Positions 44,633 to 54,763 of a stretch of DNA of 64,000 nucleotides are shown in pieces. Position 1 is the stretch's first letter, and each line of letters begins with the position of its first letter. Under the pieces are notes generated by a model. It had not been told where the DNA came from, searched no databases, and was given only the letters and a program-made list of their open reading frames with translations. The stretch is from Pseudalkalibacillus decolorationis (lineage in GTDB: Bacteria; Bacillota; Bacilli; Bacillales; Fictibacillaceae), in the NCBI RefSeq assembly GCF_024609785.1, contig NZ_JANHJQ010000005.1:1-64000 (forward strand), written 5' to 3'. The translations under genes and the position numbers were made by a program.

Positions 44633-46438
44633 TCATTTTAGGATTTCTTTCTCTTCTTTTCGAGGTAAAAAGAATGTAAATGTCGTGCCCTCATTTACCC
44701 TACTATGCACGGAAATCTTTCCACCATGTCCTTCTACAATATTTTTGACAATTGCAAGCCCAAGACCTGTTCCTGATCGCCCTCTCGTTCTTGCTTTATC
44801 TATTTTATAGAAACGCTCAAATACAAACGGCAAATCTTCATTCGGGATGCCAGTACCCGTATCAGTTACTTCAACCGTAATACCTGCTTCATTGTTTTTC
44901 ATCGATACATGGACTGAACCACCTGAGTTGGTATGTCGCAATGCATTATCAATCAGGTTGGTCATTACTTGTTCGATACGATCTGCATCTGCATGGAATT
45001 GTACTGACTCTTCCGGTAAACTCAACTCGATTCCAACATTCCGTTCCCTAGACAGACCTTGAAACTTATGAACAATGCGCTTATAAAATTCGTTAAGCTG
45101 AATTTCAGCAAAGTTCAGTGAAACAAACCCTGCTTCCATTCGAGCTAGGTCTAATAGTTCATTTACGAGACGTCCCATTCGAAGAGACTCATCATAAATA
45201 ATTTGTGCGATATCCTTCTTCTCTTCTTCCGTACCTGCAATATCATCTATAATTGCTTCGCTATATCCTTGAAGCATTGCAATCGGTGTCCGTAATTCAT
45301 GTGAGACATTGGCGATAAAATCTTTGCGAAGTTTATCATGCTGTCGTTCTTCTGTCATGTCCCGAAAGACAGCTACTGCACCACGTACATAGGAGTGGTT
45401 ATAAAGTGGAGTCATGACAACTACCCAGCTTCTACCTTGAATACTTACTTCCGCCATTTGTTCTTTTTCTAAATTTACAACCTGTAGGAATAATTCATTT
45501 ATTTGTTCTGGTACTTCCTCACCACTCTCCCTCTGATCCTGCATACCATTTTCATAGTACCAGGCTTGAACAAATCGTTCAGCGGGAGGGTTAGTAACTA
45601 GAATCTTTCCTTTTCCATCGAACGTAATAACACCATCCGCCATACTGCTTAGTATACTCGACAATTGTTCTTTTTCCTGACTTAATGCGTTTATATTGTT
45701 CTTCAGCTGGCGCCCCATTCTGTTAAACGATAAGGCGAGTTCACCAATCTCATCGTGAGTTAGAATCGGAACCTTCGTATCGAATTTACCTTGAGCTACT
45801 TCAACTGCTGCTTCACGCATACGTCGTAATGGGGCGGTAATACGTGTCGAAAGGAAAAATGCGAAAATGGTCGTCAATATGATTGCAATCCCTGCAGATA
45901 AATAGATAATCTGCTTTGCTTTTTGATTTGTTTCTTCGATGAGTTCAAGCGACTGATAAATATAGATGGCTCCTTGCTCTGTAGAAGATAATTGAACAGG
46001 TACTCCAACAATAAGAATTTCGTTATGTTGAGTTGTCCCATTTCGTTTAATCGGAAAGTCACCTTGGACATCTACAGTCTCCTGGTTCTCAAGCACCTTC
46101 GAAAGATCTTCATCTTTTCGGAACATTGAATATGGAATGAGCGGTAGCATCGTCTTATCTGAAGCATGTGAAAATTTCGTATCCTCTCCGACCACAATCA
46201 CATTACTTGAATGGGCATCGACAATAGTAGAAACCGTATTAATCGATTGTTCAAGTTCCCCTTCTTCTTCAATCATTTCAGACAAAGATTCCGCAAGCTG
46301 AGTGAGTTGTACCTTTGCATCTTCTACGATAAAGTTCTCGAAAAATTGAAGCAAAAGGACGGTTAAGATAAAGAGTACGACGGATACAAGAAGGAGTATT
46401 GTCCCCCAAAGCTTTCCTACAACACTTCTCCAGATCAT
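44633..46438 (-). CDS. resE: Redox-responsive sensor histidine kinase ResE
   Basis: Membrane kinase of the ResDE system, which activates anaerobic respiration and cytochrome biogenesis genes under oxygen limitation or nitric oxide. The 601-residue protein has TM1 (11-31), an extracytoplasmic sensor region, TM2 (177-198), HAMP (199-250), PAS (about 258-365), HisKA with phospho-acceptor His380 (VSHELRTP) and an HATPase domain (NLIDNALRHTN, DTGTGIPNED, GTGLGLAI). Overlaps resD as ATGA. Confidence 0.95.
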   Translation of the reverse strand: MIWRSVVGKLWGTILLLVSVVLFILTVLLLQFFENFIVEDAKVQLTQLAESLSEMIEEEGELEQSINTVSTIVDAHSSNVIVVGEDTKFSHASDKTMLPLIPYSMFRKDEDLSKVLENQETVDVQGDFPIKRNGTTQHNEILIVGVPVQLSSTEQGAIYIYQSLELIEETNQKAKQIIYLSAGIAIILTTIFAFFLSTRITAPLRRMREAAVEVAQGKFDTKVPILTHDEIGELALSFNRMGRQLKNNINALSQEKEQLSSILSSMADGVITFDGKGKILVTNPPAERFVQAWYYENGMQDQRESGEEVPEQINELFLQVVNLEKEQMAEVSIQGRSWVVVMTPLYNHSYVRGAVAVFRDMTEERQHDKLRKDFIANVSHELRTPIAMLQGYSEAIIDDIAGTEEEKKDIAQIIYDESLRMGRLVNELLDLARMEAGFVSLNFAEIQLNEFYKRIVHKFQGLSRERNVGIELSLPEESVQFHADADRIEQVMTNLIDNALRHTNSGGSVHVSMKNNEAGITVEVTDTGTGIPNEDLPFVFERFYKIDKARTRGRSGTGLGLAIVKNIVEGHGGKISVHSRVNEGTTFTFFLPRKEEKEILK

Positions 46439-47154
46439 TCTTTTTCGTCTACCTCGAACTTATATCCGACTCCCCACACTGTTGTGATCATCAAGGCAGC
46501 CTCAGGAGAAACACGGTTTAATTTCTCTCTTAGCCTTTTAACGTGTGTATCTACCGTTCTAAGATCCCCAAAGAACTCATAGTTCCATACATCCTTCAAT
46601 AGTTGTTCCCTGGAGTAAACTTTATCAGGTGTTTTTGCTAGGTACAGTAAGAGTTCGTATTCTTTAGGGGTGAGATTGATTTCTTTTCCATCAGCGGTAA
46701 CACGGTGTGCATCATTATCAATCGTTAAACTAGAGAACACGAGCACATCTTTGCTGACTGTATCCGTATGTAAGAATTTCGTTACAGTCGATCGGCGTAA
46801 AAGTGCTTTTACACGTAGTATAACTTCACGTGGACTAAATGGCTTAACGACATAATCATCTGCACCTGCTTCAAACCCTTGAACTCGATTTGATTCTTCG
46901 CCTTTTGCCGTTAGCATGATAATGGGTGTCGCTTTGTGCAACCTTAATTGTTCACAGACTTCGGTTCCATCCATTTCCGGGAGCATCAAGTCAAGGAGAA
47001 TGAGATCAAATTCCTCATTATTTGCAATTGTTAATGCTGTTTCTCCATCCTCTGCCTCAACAACTTCAAAGTTTTCTCGTTCTAAATACATTTTCAACAA
47101 TTTCCGAATGCGTTCCTCATCATCAACAACTAAGATTCGTGCTTCCTTTTCCAT
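46435..47154 (-). CDS. resD: Response regulator ResD
   Basis: OmpR-family transcription factor phosphorylated by ResE. The 239-residue protein has a receiver domain with Asp55 (LILLDLMLPEMDG) and Lys near 105, and a winged-helix domain (about 130-238) with the LTPKEYELLLYLA pattern. Translationally coupled to resE. Confidence 0.95.
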   Translation of the reverse strand: MEKEARILVVDDEERIRKLLKMYLERENFEVVEAEDGETALTIANNEEFDLILLDLMLPEMDGTEVCEQLRLHKATPIIMLTAKGEESNRVQGFEAGADDYVVKPFSPREVILRVKALLRRSTVTKFLHTDTVSKDVLVFSSLTIDNDAHRVTADGKEINLTPKEYELLLYLAKTPDKVYSREQLLKDVWNYEFFGDLRTVDTHVKRLREKLNRVSPEAALMITTVWGVGYKFEVDEKE

Positions 47155-47210
47155 GCTTAACACACCCTTCCTTTCGATTCATTCTACATAAATTTATCAA
47201 GTGTGACAAA

Positions 47211-47280
47211 GGGGCTGATCCTGATGTAAGGTATCAGGTCATTTATGAACAAACCAGATACTTATGGATCAACCCCACGA
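47211..47280. other. Imperfect inverted repeat between resC and resD
   Basis: Minus-strand GGGGTTGATCC at the left and GGATCAGCCCC at the right, with inner GTATCTGG and CCTGATAC arms, followed by TTTGTC. This can form a long stem and may lower readthrough from resABC into resDE or protect the upstream mRNA end. Confidence 0.6.
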
Positions 47281-47288
47281 TTTAATTA

Positions 47289-48482
47289 TTATGCATATGA
47301 GTGTAAACCGGCAATGACCAGATTCACTGCAATTAGGTTAAACATAATGATAAGGAACCCGACAACGCAAAGCCATGCGGATTTTTCCCCATGCCATCCT
47401 CTCGATAGACGCAAATGTAAATAAGCTGCATAAAAGAGGAATGTAATCAATGCCCATACTTCCTTTGGATCCCAACCCCAAATTCGCGTCCAGGCGTCGT
47501 ATGCCCAAATCATTGCGAACACTAATCCACCAAGTGTAAAAATCGGGAAACCAATCGCAACTGCCCTGTAACATATCTCATCTACCAGCTGTAGGTTCAC
47601 ATTTTTAAAGGCAGGTTGAATCGCTGCACCAATCCGTTTTCTGAGACTGAGAAGCAATAGTCCATACAGGAGTAAGCCACTAAACAACGACCAGATAAAT
47701 GTGTTTAATTTCTTAGGTGCTTCAACACCCTCCATCCAAGCAGGAGCCTCAAACAAAGGACCAAAACGATTGTCGGTTAATTTCTCACCATCATGGGGAC
47801 CAGCGATTGCAGGCATTTGATACGTTAGTGTAGCTGGTTTTTCTTGTTCATCCACCCACTTGAAGCTTACTTCGTAGTCCATTGTACTAAATGCAATTGA
47901 AACAAGAATAAATCCAAGAGCACTTAATAATGAATAGAGAATTACCTCTAGCATTACTGTTTTTAACGATCGTCTTGTTTGGTCGATTTTTGCAATTAAG
48001 TATATTAATCCGGCAACAAAGCTTATTGCTAAAATTCCTTCTCCAAGCGCCACAGTCGTCACATGGATTTTCAACCAGTCACTTTGAAGCGCTGGAATGA
48101 GCGGCTCAACCTCTTTTGGGAACATACTTGCGTATGCAATGACGAGTAGTGCAATCACCATTGCAAACACGCCGATCGCATTAAGTCGATAGATTGCGTA
48201 AATTACAATGAAACCGAATACCATCATCATGCCAAAAAAAGTTGTGAACTCAAACAAGTTACTTACGGGAGCATGTCCTGCAGCAATCCACCGGGTAATA
48301 AAGTATCCAAGCTGGGTAAGGAAACCAAGAATGGCAAGGATAAATCCTCCAATTCCCCATTTATTTGTTTTCTGGTCTGCTTGAGTGCTCTTTTTTACTG
48401 TAATCGAAATAGTAAATACGACCATTGCGACCATATAAATGAAGAATGCGATATACAATAAAGTACTACTTAACTGAGCCAT
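47289..48482 (-). CDS. resC: Cytochrome c biogenesis protein ResC (CcsA/CcsB type)
   Basis: Polytopic membrane subunit of the System II haem-delivery and ligation complex with ResB. The 397-residue protein has about eight transmembrane helices and the haem-handling tryptophan-rich motif [14 protein letters not shown] near 328-341. It starts 14 bases downstream of resB. Confidence 0.95.
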   Translation of the reverse strand: MAQLSSTLLYIAFFIYMVAMVVFTISITVKKSTQADQKTNKWGIGGFILAILGFLTQLGYFITRWIAAGHAPVSNLFEFTTFFGMMMVFGFIVIYAIYRLNAIGVFAMVIALLVIAYASMFPKEVEPLIPALQSDWLKIHVTTVALGEGILAISFVAGLIYLIAKIDQTRRSLKTVMLEVILYSLLSALGFILVSIAFSTMDYEVSFKWVDEQEKPATLTYQMPAIAGPHDGEKLTDNRFGPLFEAPAWMEGVEAPKKLNTFIWSLFSGLLLYGLLLLSLRKRIGAAIQPAFKNVNLQLVDEICYRAVAIGFPIFTLGGLVFAMIWAYDAWTRIWGWDPKEVWALITFLFYAAYLHLRLSRGWHGEKSAWLCVVGFLIIMFNLIAVNLVIAGLHSYA

Positions 48483-48496
48483 TTGTTGCCTCCTTT

Positions 48497-50119
48497 CTAG
48501 TTATTTGGTTCTTTACCTTCCTGATAATCAACTAATTGATTGATTCCTAATTTCGTTGTAACATCATCTACTTCACGTTTCACACCATACCAGTTTTTGT
48601 TCGTATGAGCGGCCATCCAAACTTCGTCCTCTGTAATTTTGACCCATATTCGTCTATGGTTCCAGTACAATCCTTGAACAACCCCAAGCATGAAAATAAT
48701 ACCTCCAATTAGAAGCATTGGTAGGGTTTTATCCTTCTTAACGGTTAAACCGGTTATAAACTCCGTTTCAATTCCATCGAATGTGATTTTATACTGATTA
48801 TCATTTGATGGATCAAGGTTTTGACGAATCCCTATGAACGCAATTTCACCTTTTGGTGTCTCAGGTGTAAACATTTTAAAGATAAATGCTGGATTATTCG
48901 GTATGTTTGTTTTTGTAGCTGGTTTATTGTTTTCAGCATCAAAATAGAAATCAGGGAAGTAGTTTTGCAATACCACTTTCCTACCATTATCAAGCTTGTA
49001 CACTTCTTTCGGGTTTAAGAGATCGACCTTGAATTTACCAAGTGCTTTCCCTGTCTCGCTATTCTCAAGCTTAAAGTTCATCTTCCGCATTTCCTGACGA
49101 TAGTCCACTTGGAATACAGCAAAGTCTTCAAATTTGAGTGGTTTGTTCACTTGAATTGAATATTCCTTTACTTTTTCGAGCTCTGGTTTTGCTCCAGGTA
49201 GCTTTTCTCCAGCTTTATAAAGAATGATATCACTTTGATAATTTTTCGGAATAGGTTGTTGAACCCGTTCCAATGCCTCAGAATATTGGTCATTCTCTTC
49301 GTCATACACTTCGAATGTGAATTTCTCGTTTTTGAGATAATAGGTGTGATCTGTGCCATCGATCGCTTTTGTTTCTCCTTCACGAACCCACATATCATCA
49401 TCTAAGTGCATCCCTGGCACACTTCTTAGCATTGCTCCTAATAAAAAGATGATAAGTCCTACATGATTAACATAAGGTCCCCATCGTGAAAATCTTCCTT
49501 TTTCAGCAAGAATGCTTCCATTCTCTTTACGTACACGGTACCGCTTTTCCTTCAAGCGAAAAATAATTTCTTCCAAAAGCTGTTCTTCATCATCACCACG
49601 CTTTGTAGTGGAAAACATGCGCTGTCGTTTCAAGAAATTGTCGTGTTTAGTTACACGCTGATTTTTTAAAGAACGGTACAGCGGTATACCACGGTCAATA
49701 CTTGCAACAATTAACGAAACACCTATTAAACCTAATAGTAATACGAACCACCATGAAGTATAGAGGTTATGGAATCCCAGTTGGTAATAAGCGTCACCAA
49801 GAAAACCATATTCTTCCTCATAGTATAAAGCTGGATCGGCTGATGTTGGAATATACATCTCTTGCGGGAAAATTGTCCCGACTGCTGAAGCAATCAAGGT
49901 AATCACAATCAGCCATACGCCAACCTTAACACTCGAAAAGAAATTCCAAATCTTATCAACAACATTGGTGTTATAGGTTTGCGAGCGTCGAGCACTACCT
50001 TCATACCTCATATTTAGTAGCTCTGTAGACTCGTTTTCTTTAATAGGCTTACCACATGATTCACAAATTATTGTACCGTAGGGATTCAGATGGCTGCACT
50101 CGCATTTAACCTTGTCCAT
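48497..50119 (-). CDS. resB: Cytochrome c biogenesis protein ResB
   Basis: Partner of ResC in attaching haem to apocytochrome c outside the membrane. The 540-residue protein begins with a small zinc ribbon (Cys6, Cys8, Cys19, Cys22), also seen in B. subtilis ResB, followed by transmembrane segments near 68-88, 124-144 and 218-236, a large extracytoplasmic domain (about 250-455) and a last helix near 460-480. Confidence 0.95.
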   Translation of the reverse strand: MDKVKCECSHLNPYGTIICESCGKPIKENESTELLNMRYEGSARRSQTYNTNVVDKIWNFFSSVKVGVWLIVITLIASAVGTIFPQEMYIPTSADPALYYEEEYGFLGDAYYQLGFHNLYTSWWFVLLLGLIGVSLIVASIDRGIPLYRSLKNQRVTKHDNFLKRQRMFSTTKRGDDEEQLLEEIIFRLKEKRYRVRKENGSILAEKGRFSRWGPYVNHVGLIIFLLGAMLRSVPGMHLDDDMWVREGETKAIDGTDHTYYLKNEKFTFEVYDEENDQYSEALERVQQPIPKNYQSDIILYKAGEKLPGAKPELEKVKEYSIQVNKPLKFEDFAVFQVDYRQEMRKMNFKLENSETGKALGKFKVDLLNPKEVYKLDNGRKVVLQNYFPDFYFDAENNKPATKTNIPNNPAFIFKMFTPETPKGEIAFIGIRQNLDPSNDNQYKITFDGIETEFITGLTVKKDKTLPMLLIGGIIFMLGVVQGLYWNHRRIWVKITEDEVWMAAHTNKNWYGVKREVDDVTTKLGINQLVDYQEGKEPNN

Positions 50120-50131
50120 TTGAACACCCCG

Positions 50132-50659
50132 TTATGGTTTGATTTTTTCTAAATAATTTCGAATGACTGTGTCAGTTAGTTCTCCTGTTGTCTTCTTAAT
50201 TACTTTCCCCTCTGGTGAAATAAGATACGTTGCAGGTAAATTTCCTACTCCATAAGCATCTACTACTTCCCGCTGCTCATCTAGGACAATCGGAAAAGTT
50301 AGTCCTAAGCGATCGGCAAAGTTTTGCACCGTAAATTGAGATTCTGCAATATTGACAGCAAGAATGACGACACCCTCATCCTTGTATTTTTCATATTGAC
50401 GTTGCATTGCAGGCATTTCTTTTTCACACGGCGGGCAATATGTACCCCAGAAATTCAAGAATATACCTTGACCTTTATAATCTTCTAGCTCAACTTTATT
50501 TCCTTCTAAGTCTTGTAGAGCAAAGTTTGGAGCCGTATCCCCTACTTCGACGAGTCCTTTCTGGTTGCTGAACACCGTTTCGTAGAGGGAGTATCCAAGG
50601 GCAAGGGCTATTACAACCAATATGAGTGAACGCATGATTAAACGTTGTCGTTTTTTCAT
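50132..50659 (-). CDS. resA: Extracytoplasmic thiol-disulfide oxidoreductase ResA
   Basis: Membrane-anchored thioredoxin-fold protein that reduces the CXXCH motif of apocytochrome c before haem attachment. The 175-residue protein has an N-terminal anchor (9-29) and the active site WGTYCPPCEKE (Cys75, Cys78). First gene of the res operon. Confidence 0.95.
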   Translation of the reverse strand: MKKRQRLIMRSLILVVIALALGYSLYETVFSNQKGLVEVGDTAPNFALQDLEGNKVELEDYKGQGIFLNFWGTYCPPCEKEMPAMQRQYEKYKDEGVVILAVNIAESQFTVQNFADRLGLTFPIVLDEQREVVDAYGVGNLPATYLISPEGKVIKKTTGELTDTVIRNYLEKIKP

Positions 50660-50740
50660 TTGGCAGTCGCTCCAATCTAGTCTTCTTCCTTATCTACTAT
50701 AACGCTATTTTTCTCTGTGTTAACAGGGTTTTTTTGACGT

Positions 50741-51460
50741 TTATGTGACAGCTAGAGTCCGTAATTGTTTAATTTCATGCGGAGTAAGTGGACGAAATTC
50801 TCCAGGGTTTAATCCTTTCAAATCCAATAAACCATATCGTTCACGCTTTAATTTTTGAACAGGAAATCCGATCGCATCGAACATCCTTCTCACCTGCCGA
50901 TTTTTACCTTCATGTATGGTAATCTCCACTATTGCTGTTTGCTTTTTCTTCTCTAAACTTTTCAGCCTTACTTTTGCAGGTGCCGTTTTTCCATCTTCAA
51001 GACGAACCCCAAGGGCTAGCTGATTTATGTCCTGTTTCGAAGGGATCCCTTTTGTTTTTACAATGTAGTGCTTCTCCACTTTATACTTGGGGTGCATAAG
51101 TAAATTAGCAAATTCACCATCGTTAGTCAGTAACAAGAGGCCGGATGTATCATAGTCCAGTCTTCCAATTGGGAACAGGCGTTGCTCAATCTCTGGAAAA
51201 TAATCGGTAACGACTTTCCTTCCCTTTTCATCCTTTACACTAGAAATAACAGCAGACGGTTTATAAAAAAGGAAGTACACAGGTGCTTCTTTTTCAATTG
51301 GTACTCCGTTCACTTCTATTTCATCGGAGGGGCTAACCTTAGTTCCTAGTTCGGTCACGGTTGTCCCATTTACTTTCACTTTTCCATCTTCTATAAGCTT
51401 CTCAGCATTTCTGCGAGAAGCAATTCCAGCTTGTGCAATCACTTTTTGTAAGCGGTCCAT
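50741..51460 (-). CDS. rluB: 23S rRNA pseudouridine synthase RluB
   Basis: Makes pseudouridine in 23S rRNA helix 93. The 239-residue protein has an N-terminal S4 domain (1-60, ASRRNAEKLIEDGKV) and the RsuA-type catalytic motif GRLDYDTSGLLLLTNDG near 98-114 with its catalytic aspartate, plus GKNRQVRRM near 192. Conserved spmB-rluB-resA neighbourhood. Confidence 0.94.
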   Translation of the reverse strand: MDRLQKVIAQAGIASRRNAEKLIEDGKVKVNGTTVTELGTKVSPSDEIEVNGVPIEKEAPVYFLFYKPSAVISSVKDEKGRKVVTDYFPEIEQRLFPIGRLDYDTSGLLLLTNDGEFANLLMHPKYKVEKHYIVKTKGIPSKQDINQLALGVRLEDGKTAPAKVRLKSLEKKKQTAIVEITIHEGKNRQVRRMFDAIGFPVQKLKRERYGLLDLKGLNPGEFRPLTPHEIKQLRTLAVT

Positions 51461-51515
51461 ACTTTCACCTCATTTTCCATCATACTCTTCGATTCTTTAA
51501 TTCTCAAGTTTCTAA

Positions 51516-51632
51516 TAAGAAAAGCGCAAGCGCCCTGGCTAGCCACGAAGGTCACTGGAAGGCCACTGAGGAGGCTGTTGCCGCCGGAAGGGGACTGAAG
51601 TGATCCGAGTGGCTGGGCGCTGGAGCTAGACA
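51516..51632. repeat. Family A1 repeat (copy 2)
   Basis: AAGAAAAGCGCAAGCGCCC to GGGCGCTGGAGCTAGACA, interior CCACGAAGGTCACTGGAAGG as in the copies at 22773 and 58695 but with more differences. Followed by TCAAAATTTTATACTTTCTT and a strong terminator. Together these fill the 302-base rluB-spmB spacer. Confidence 0.8.
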
Positions 51633-51676
51633 TTGCCTCTCTGCATCAAAATTTTATACTTTCTTACCTCAATATG

Positions 51677-51715
51677 AAAAAAGCGGGTGACTCACAAGGA
51701 GTCACCCGCTTTTTT
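51677..51715. terminator. Symmetrical terminator downstream of spmB
   Basis: AAAAAAGCGGGTGACT / AGTCACCCGCTTTTTT: a GC-rich stem flanked by A and T runs, so it can work in both directions. It ends the dacB-spmA-spmB operon. Confidence 0.9.
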
Positions 51716-51762
51716 ACTACCTTCCAATATCAGAACGACTTGTTATGGGATTAGAAATCCTC

Positions 51763-52290
51763 CTAAAATACAAGAATAACGACGATTACAGCACTAATTA
51801 TCCCTACCAGATCAGCAAGTAACCCAACTTTTAACGCATCTCCCATCTTACGGATACCAACCGCCCCAAAATAGACGGTTAGTATGTAAAGGGTCGTATC
51901 TGTACTACCTTGCATTGTGGAGGCTAAACGTCCGATGAAAGAGTCCGGACCGTGTGTTGCTATTAGATCTGATGTCATTGCGAGCGCACCTGTTCCTGAG
52001 ATAGGTCGAATAAGGGCAAGCGGCACAACCTCGCTTGGTACCCCAACTGCTGATAAGAATGGCTTTATAATCTGAATCAAAAAGTCCATCGCACCAGATG
52101 CACGAAATACTGAAATTGCAACAAGCATTCCTACTAGATAAGGTATGATGGAAATGGCAATTGAAAAACCTTCTTTCCCACCTTCTACAAACTCTTCATA
52201 GGTCTGTACACGTTTAAACGTTGCATAAACAAGAACAAAACCAATTAGACAGGGGAGGATCCAGATAGAAATGATTGTAACAATACCCAC
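51763..52290 (-). CDS. spmB: Spore maturation protein B
   Basis: Membrane protein needed for spore core dehydration and heat resistance. The 175-residue protein has several hydrophobic helices and the nucleoside-recognition (gate) domain pattern IKPFLSAVGVPSEVVPLALIRPISG near 74-98. One base downstream of spmA, as in the conserved dacB-spmA-spmB operon. Confidence 0.94.
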   Translation of the reverse strand: MGIVTIISIWILPCLIGFVLVYATFKRVQTYEEFVEGGKEGFSIAISIIPYLVGMLVAISVFRASGAMDFLIQIIKPFLSAVGVPSEVVPLALIRPISGTGALAMTSDLIATHGPDSFIGRLASTMQGSTDTTLYILTVYFGAVGIRKMGDALKVGLLADLVGIISAVIVVILVF

Positions 52291-52291
52291 A

Positions 52292-52885
52292 CTAGAGCCT
52301 CCTTTTTCTTACTCTACGTGTATAAAAATACCGATCAATCAAAATCGCTGATATCGTAGAACAGGCAGTTGCAATGATTGTAGTACCAACAATTTCTGTC
52401 GGTGAAGCCGATTCATAGTTCATTCGAATCGCAATGACTGTCGTTGGGATTAGCGTTAAGCTTGAGGTATTAATTGCTAAGAACGTAATCATGGAACGCG
52501 AAGCCTCTACTCGATCATTATTTAAACGTTTCATTTCCTCCATCGCTTTGATCCCCATTGGTGTAGCAGCATTCCCCAGCCCAAAAAGGTTGGCGACCAT
52601 ATTTGATAAAATATAGCCCATTGCCGGATGGTCTTTCGGAACTTCAGGGAATATCCTACTCACAACTGGGCGAAATAACCCTGTTAATTTATCTAGTAGC
52701 CCTGCTGTCTTTGCAATATTCATCAGGCCGAGCCAGAAAACGAGTATACTTATTAACCCGATACAAATCACAACTGCTTCCTGAGCACTCTTAAATAAAA
52801 CCTTGTTCACTTCATCCATTGTTCCATTGATTGCTGCAAAAAGCAGACCAAAAACGAACATGAACACCCAGATAATATTAACCAT
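52292..52885 (-). CDS. spmA: Spore maturation protein A
   Basis: Membrane partner of SpmB. The 197-residue protein has hydrophobic helices and the conserved GNAATPMGIKAMEEM segment near 108-122. It overlaps the dacB end by eight bases. Confidence 0.94.
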   Translation of the reverse strand: MVNIIWVFMFVFGLLFAAINGTMDEVNKVLFKSAQEAVVICIGLISILVFWLGLMNIAKTAGLLDKLTGLFRPVVSRIFPEVPKDHPAMGYILSNMVANLFGLGNAATPMGIKAMEEMKRLNNDRVEASRSMITFLAINTSSLTLIPTTVIAIRMNYESASPTEIVGTTIIATACSTISAILIDRYFYTRRVRKRRL

Positions 52886-54047
52886 AAGGCACCGTAATCA
52901 CAAAGAATTTTTTAACAACGTTCTTCATTGTCTCCCAGAATGTTTTCTGTTCAAAATTTCTGTGGGTTCCTTCTATAAATAAGGGCATTGTACCTATCGT
53001 TTGATCAGCTACATGGATCGTTAACTTACCTATGGGGCTTGGAAGTTTATTCTTCCATTCTCCTTCTTTCGGTGGTGGGATTAATGTAATCTCGTTCTTC
53101 ACTTGCGACTTTTCCTTTTCTGTCAATGGATACAAAAAGCTCCTTACCGTTTCAACAGAATCTTTGTATATCTCACCCTCTAAACCCTCTATCGTGCCTT
53201 TTTCAACAATTGGTACGAGATCATAGGTCTCAAAACCCCATTCAAACAAATTGATATGGTCCTGCCAATCATCTCCATCATTTAAAGTAACAGCGATCAA
53301 TCCCATGCCTTCCTTTTCAGCAGTAGATACAAGAGTCCGTTTTGCACGTTTTGTGAAACCGGTCTTTCCTCCGGTAGAGTACTCATACATTCTTAATAGT
53401 TTATTTTTATTTTTCCATACCCGCCCCCATTTCTCTCCTTCTTGAGGCGCCTTATGGGTCTTTGTACCAGCAATTTTTCTATATTTACCATTATTCATCG
53501 CGTATTTGGTAAGAAGTGCCATATCATAGGCTGTTGAAAAATGTTTTTCATGATCATCAAGTCCATGAGGATTTGAAAAATATGTATCTCTCATTCCAAT
53601 TTCTGTAGCCTTCTGATTCATTAAAAAGACAAAGCCGTCTAAACTTCCTCCAACGTGTTCTGCAATCGCTACCGCTGCATCATTACCTGACCGAAGCATC
53701 AACCCATACACAAGATCCTCTAATAGGATTCTTTCTCCCTGCTTTAAATAAATGGATGATCCTTCTGTATAGACAGCTCGTTCGCTTACTTTAACCATTT
53801 CATCCATTTTCCCTGATTCGATTGCAAGAACGGCTGTCATAATCTTAGTAATACTTGCGATTCGCATTTTTTCATGCTCGTTCTTACCAAAAAGGACACG
53901 ACCAGAGTCCTGGTCCATCAACACGGCTGCCTGAGCGGACACACCTGGATTTTGGGCATATACGGTGTTTGCAAGTGGTACGAAAAACAGTAAGAGTAGT
54001 AAGGATAAACTTATGATCATTGCCCTTTTTGTTAGTATTGAACCCAT
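52878..54047 (-). CDS. dacB: Sporulation D-alanyl-D-alanine carboxypeptidase DacB (PBP5*)
   Basis: Trims peptide side chains to set the cross-linking of spore cortex peptidoglycan. The 389-residue protein has a signal peptide (to about residue 31) and the three penicillin-binding motifs: S65ITK68, S120GN and KTG near 227. The C-terminal part is a PBP5-type beta domain ending in an amphipathic anchor. Followed by spmA and spmB, which fixes the identity as dacB rather than dacA or dacF. Confidence 0.93.
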   Translation of the reverse strand: MGSILTKRAMIISLSLLLLLFFVPLANTVYAQNPGVSAQAAVLMDQDSGRVLFGKNEHEKMRIASITKIMTAVLAIESGKMDEMVKVSERAVYTEGSSIYLKQGERILLEDLVYGLMLRSGNDAAVAIAEHVGGSLDGFVFLMNQKATEIGMRDTYFSNPHGLDDHEKHFSTAYDMALLTKYAMNNGKYRKIAGTKTHKAPQEGEKWGRVWKNKNKLLRMYEYSTGGKTGFTKRAKRTLVSTAEKEGMGLIAVTLNDGDDWQDHINLFEWGFETYDLVPIVEKGTIEGLEGEIYKDSVETVRSFLYPLTEKEKSQVKNEITLIPPPKEGEWKNKLPSPIGKLTIHVADQTIGTMPLFIEGTHRNFEQKTFWETMKNVVKKFFVITVPYG

Positions 54048-54175
54048 AACATCCCGTCCCTTAGCCTTGTTTTGTACAAGTTTATGCCGAAATAGACAGG
54101 ATATGATTTAAAATAATTGTAGCCGTGTGTGTTTTTGATAATGTAAACGTAATATTTTTATGGTAAACAAATTGA

Positions 54176-54757
54176 TTAACGTTGTCTTTTTGTTGTTTGG
54201 GGTAAAAATTTCGGAGTGCTGGCAAATGCATTTGAATAATTGGACTGATCAGATAATGCCTTCTCTTCAAAGGGGATTCGAACAAAAGTAAGTAATAAGG
54301 AATTCAGCACTGAGAACAAAATCGCTGTAACGTATGCATTAAAGAGTATGGGGATAATAACAATTTCAAGAGCTACGATTACATAATTCGGGTGTCTTAG
54401 AAAGTGGTAAGGCCCACGTTTCACAACATTTGCATCAGGAAGAATGATTACTTTCGTATTCCAAAACATTCCTAAGGAACGAATGGTCCAGATTCTCAGT
54501 GCTTGGAGGAAAATAAACATCACAAATAGGATCGATGCTAATGGGGATAGTCGGTATCCAGTTAATACCACTTCTACTATAAAACTAATAAAGAAAAAGG
54601 AATGAAGCAATACAATATATACATAATGCTCCTGACCCAGCTCAACCGCTCCTAGTTGTTTCATTTTCATTTCATTTCGCTTTGCTACAATAAGCTCCAT
54701 CACACGCTGAAGAACCAATAAAGATGTAAAGATTAAAAACAAAACCAACAAGCTCAC
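54176..54757 (-). CDS. bpsB: Isoprenylcysteine carboxyl methyltransferase family protein (BpsB-like)
   Basis: A 193-residue membrane protein with about four hydrophobic segments and the ICMT motif VKRGPYHFLRHPNYVIVALEI near 109-129. It starts six bases after the type III polyketide synthase. In B. subtilis the matching BpsB methylates alkylpyrones made by BpsA, so this is probably the same pair. Confidence 0.88.
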   Translation of the reverse strand: MSLLVLFLIFTSLLVLQRVMELIVAKRNEMKMKQLGAVELGQEHYVYIVLLHSFFFISFIVEVVLTGYRLSPLASILFVMFIFLQALRIWTIRSLGMFWNTKVIILPDANVVKRGPYHFLRHPNYVIVALEIVIIPILFNAYVTAILFSVLNSLLLTFVRIPFEEKALSDQSNYSNAFASTPKFLPQTTKRQR

Positions 54758-54763
54758 CCCCTT

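Noticed and set aside
44847-45062. Plus-strand frame inside resE
   Set aside because: Antisense shadow of the HATPase domain.
54082-54285. Minus-strand 67-codon frame between dacB and bpsB
   Set aside because: Overlaps the bpsB 3' end in another frame without a start signal.
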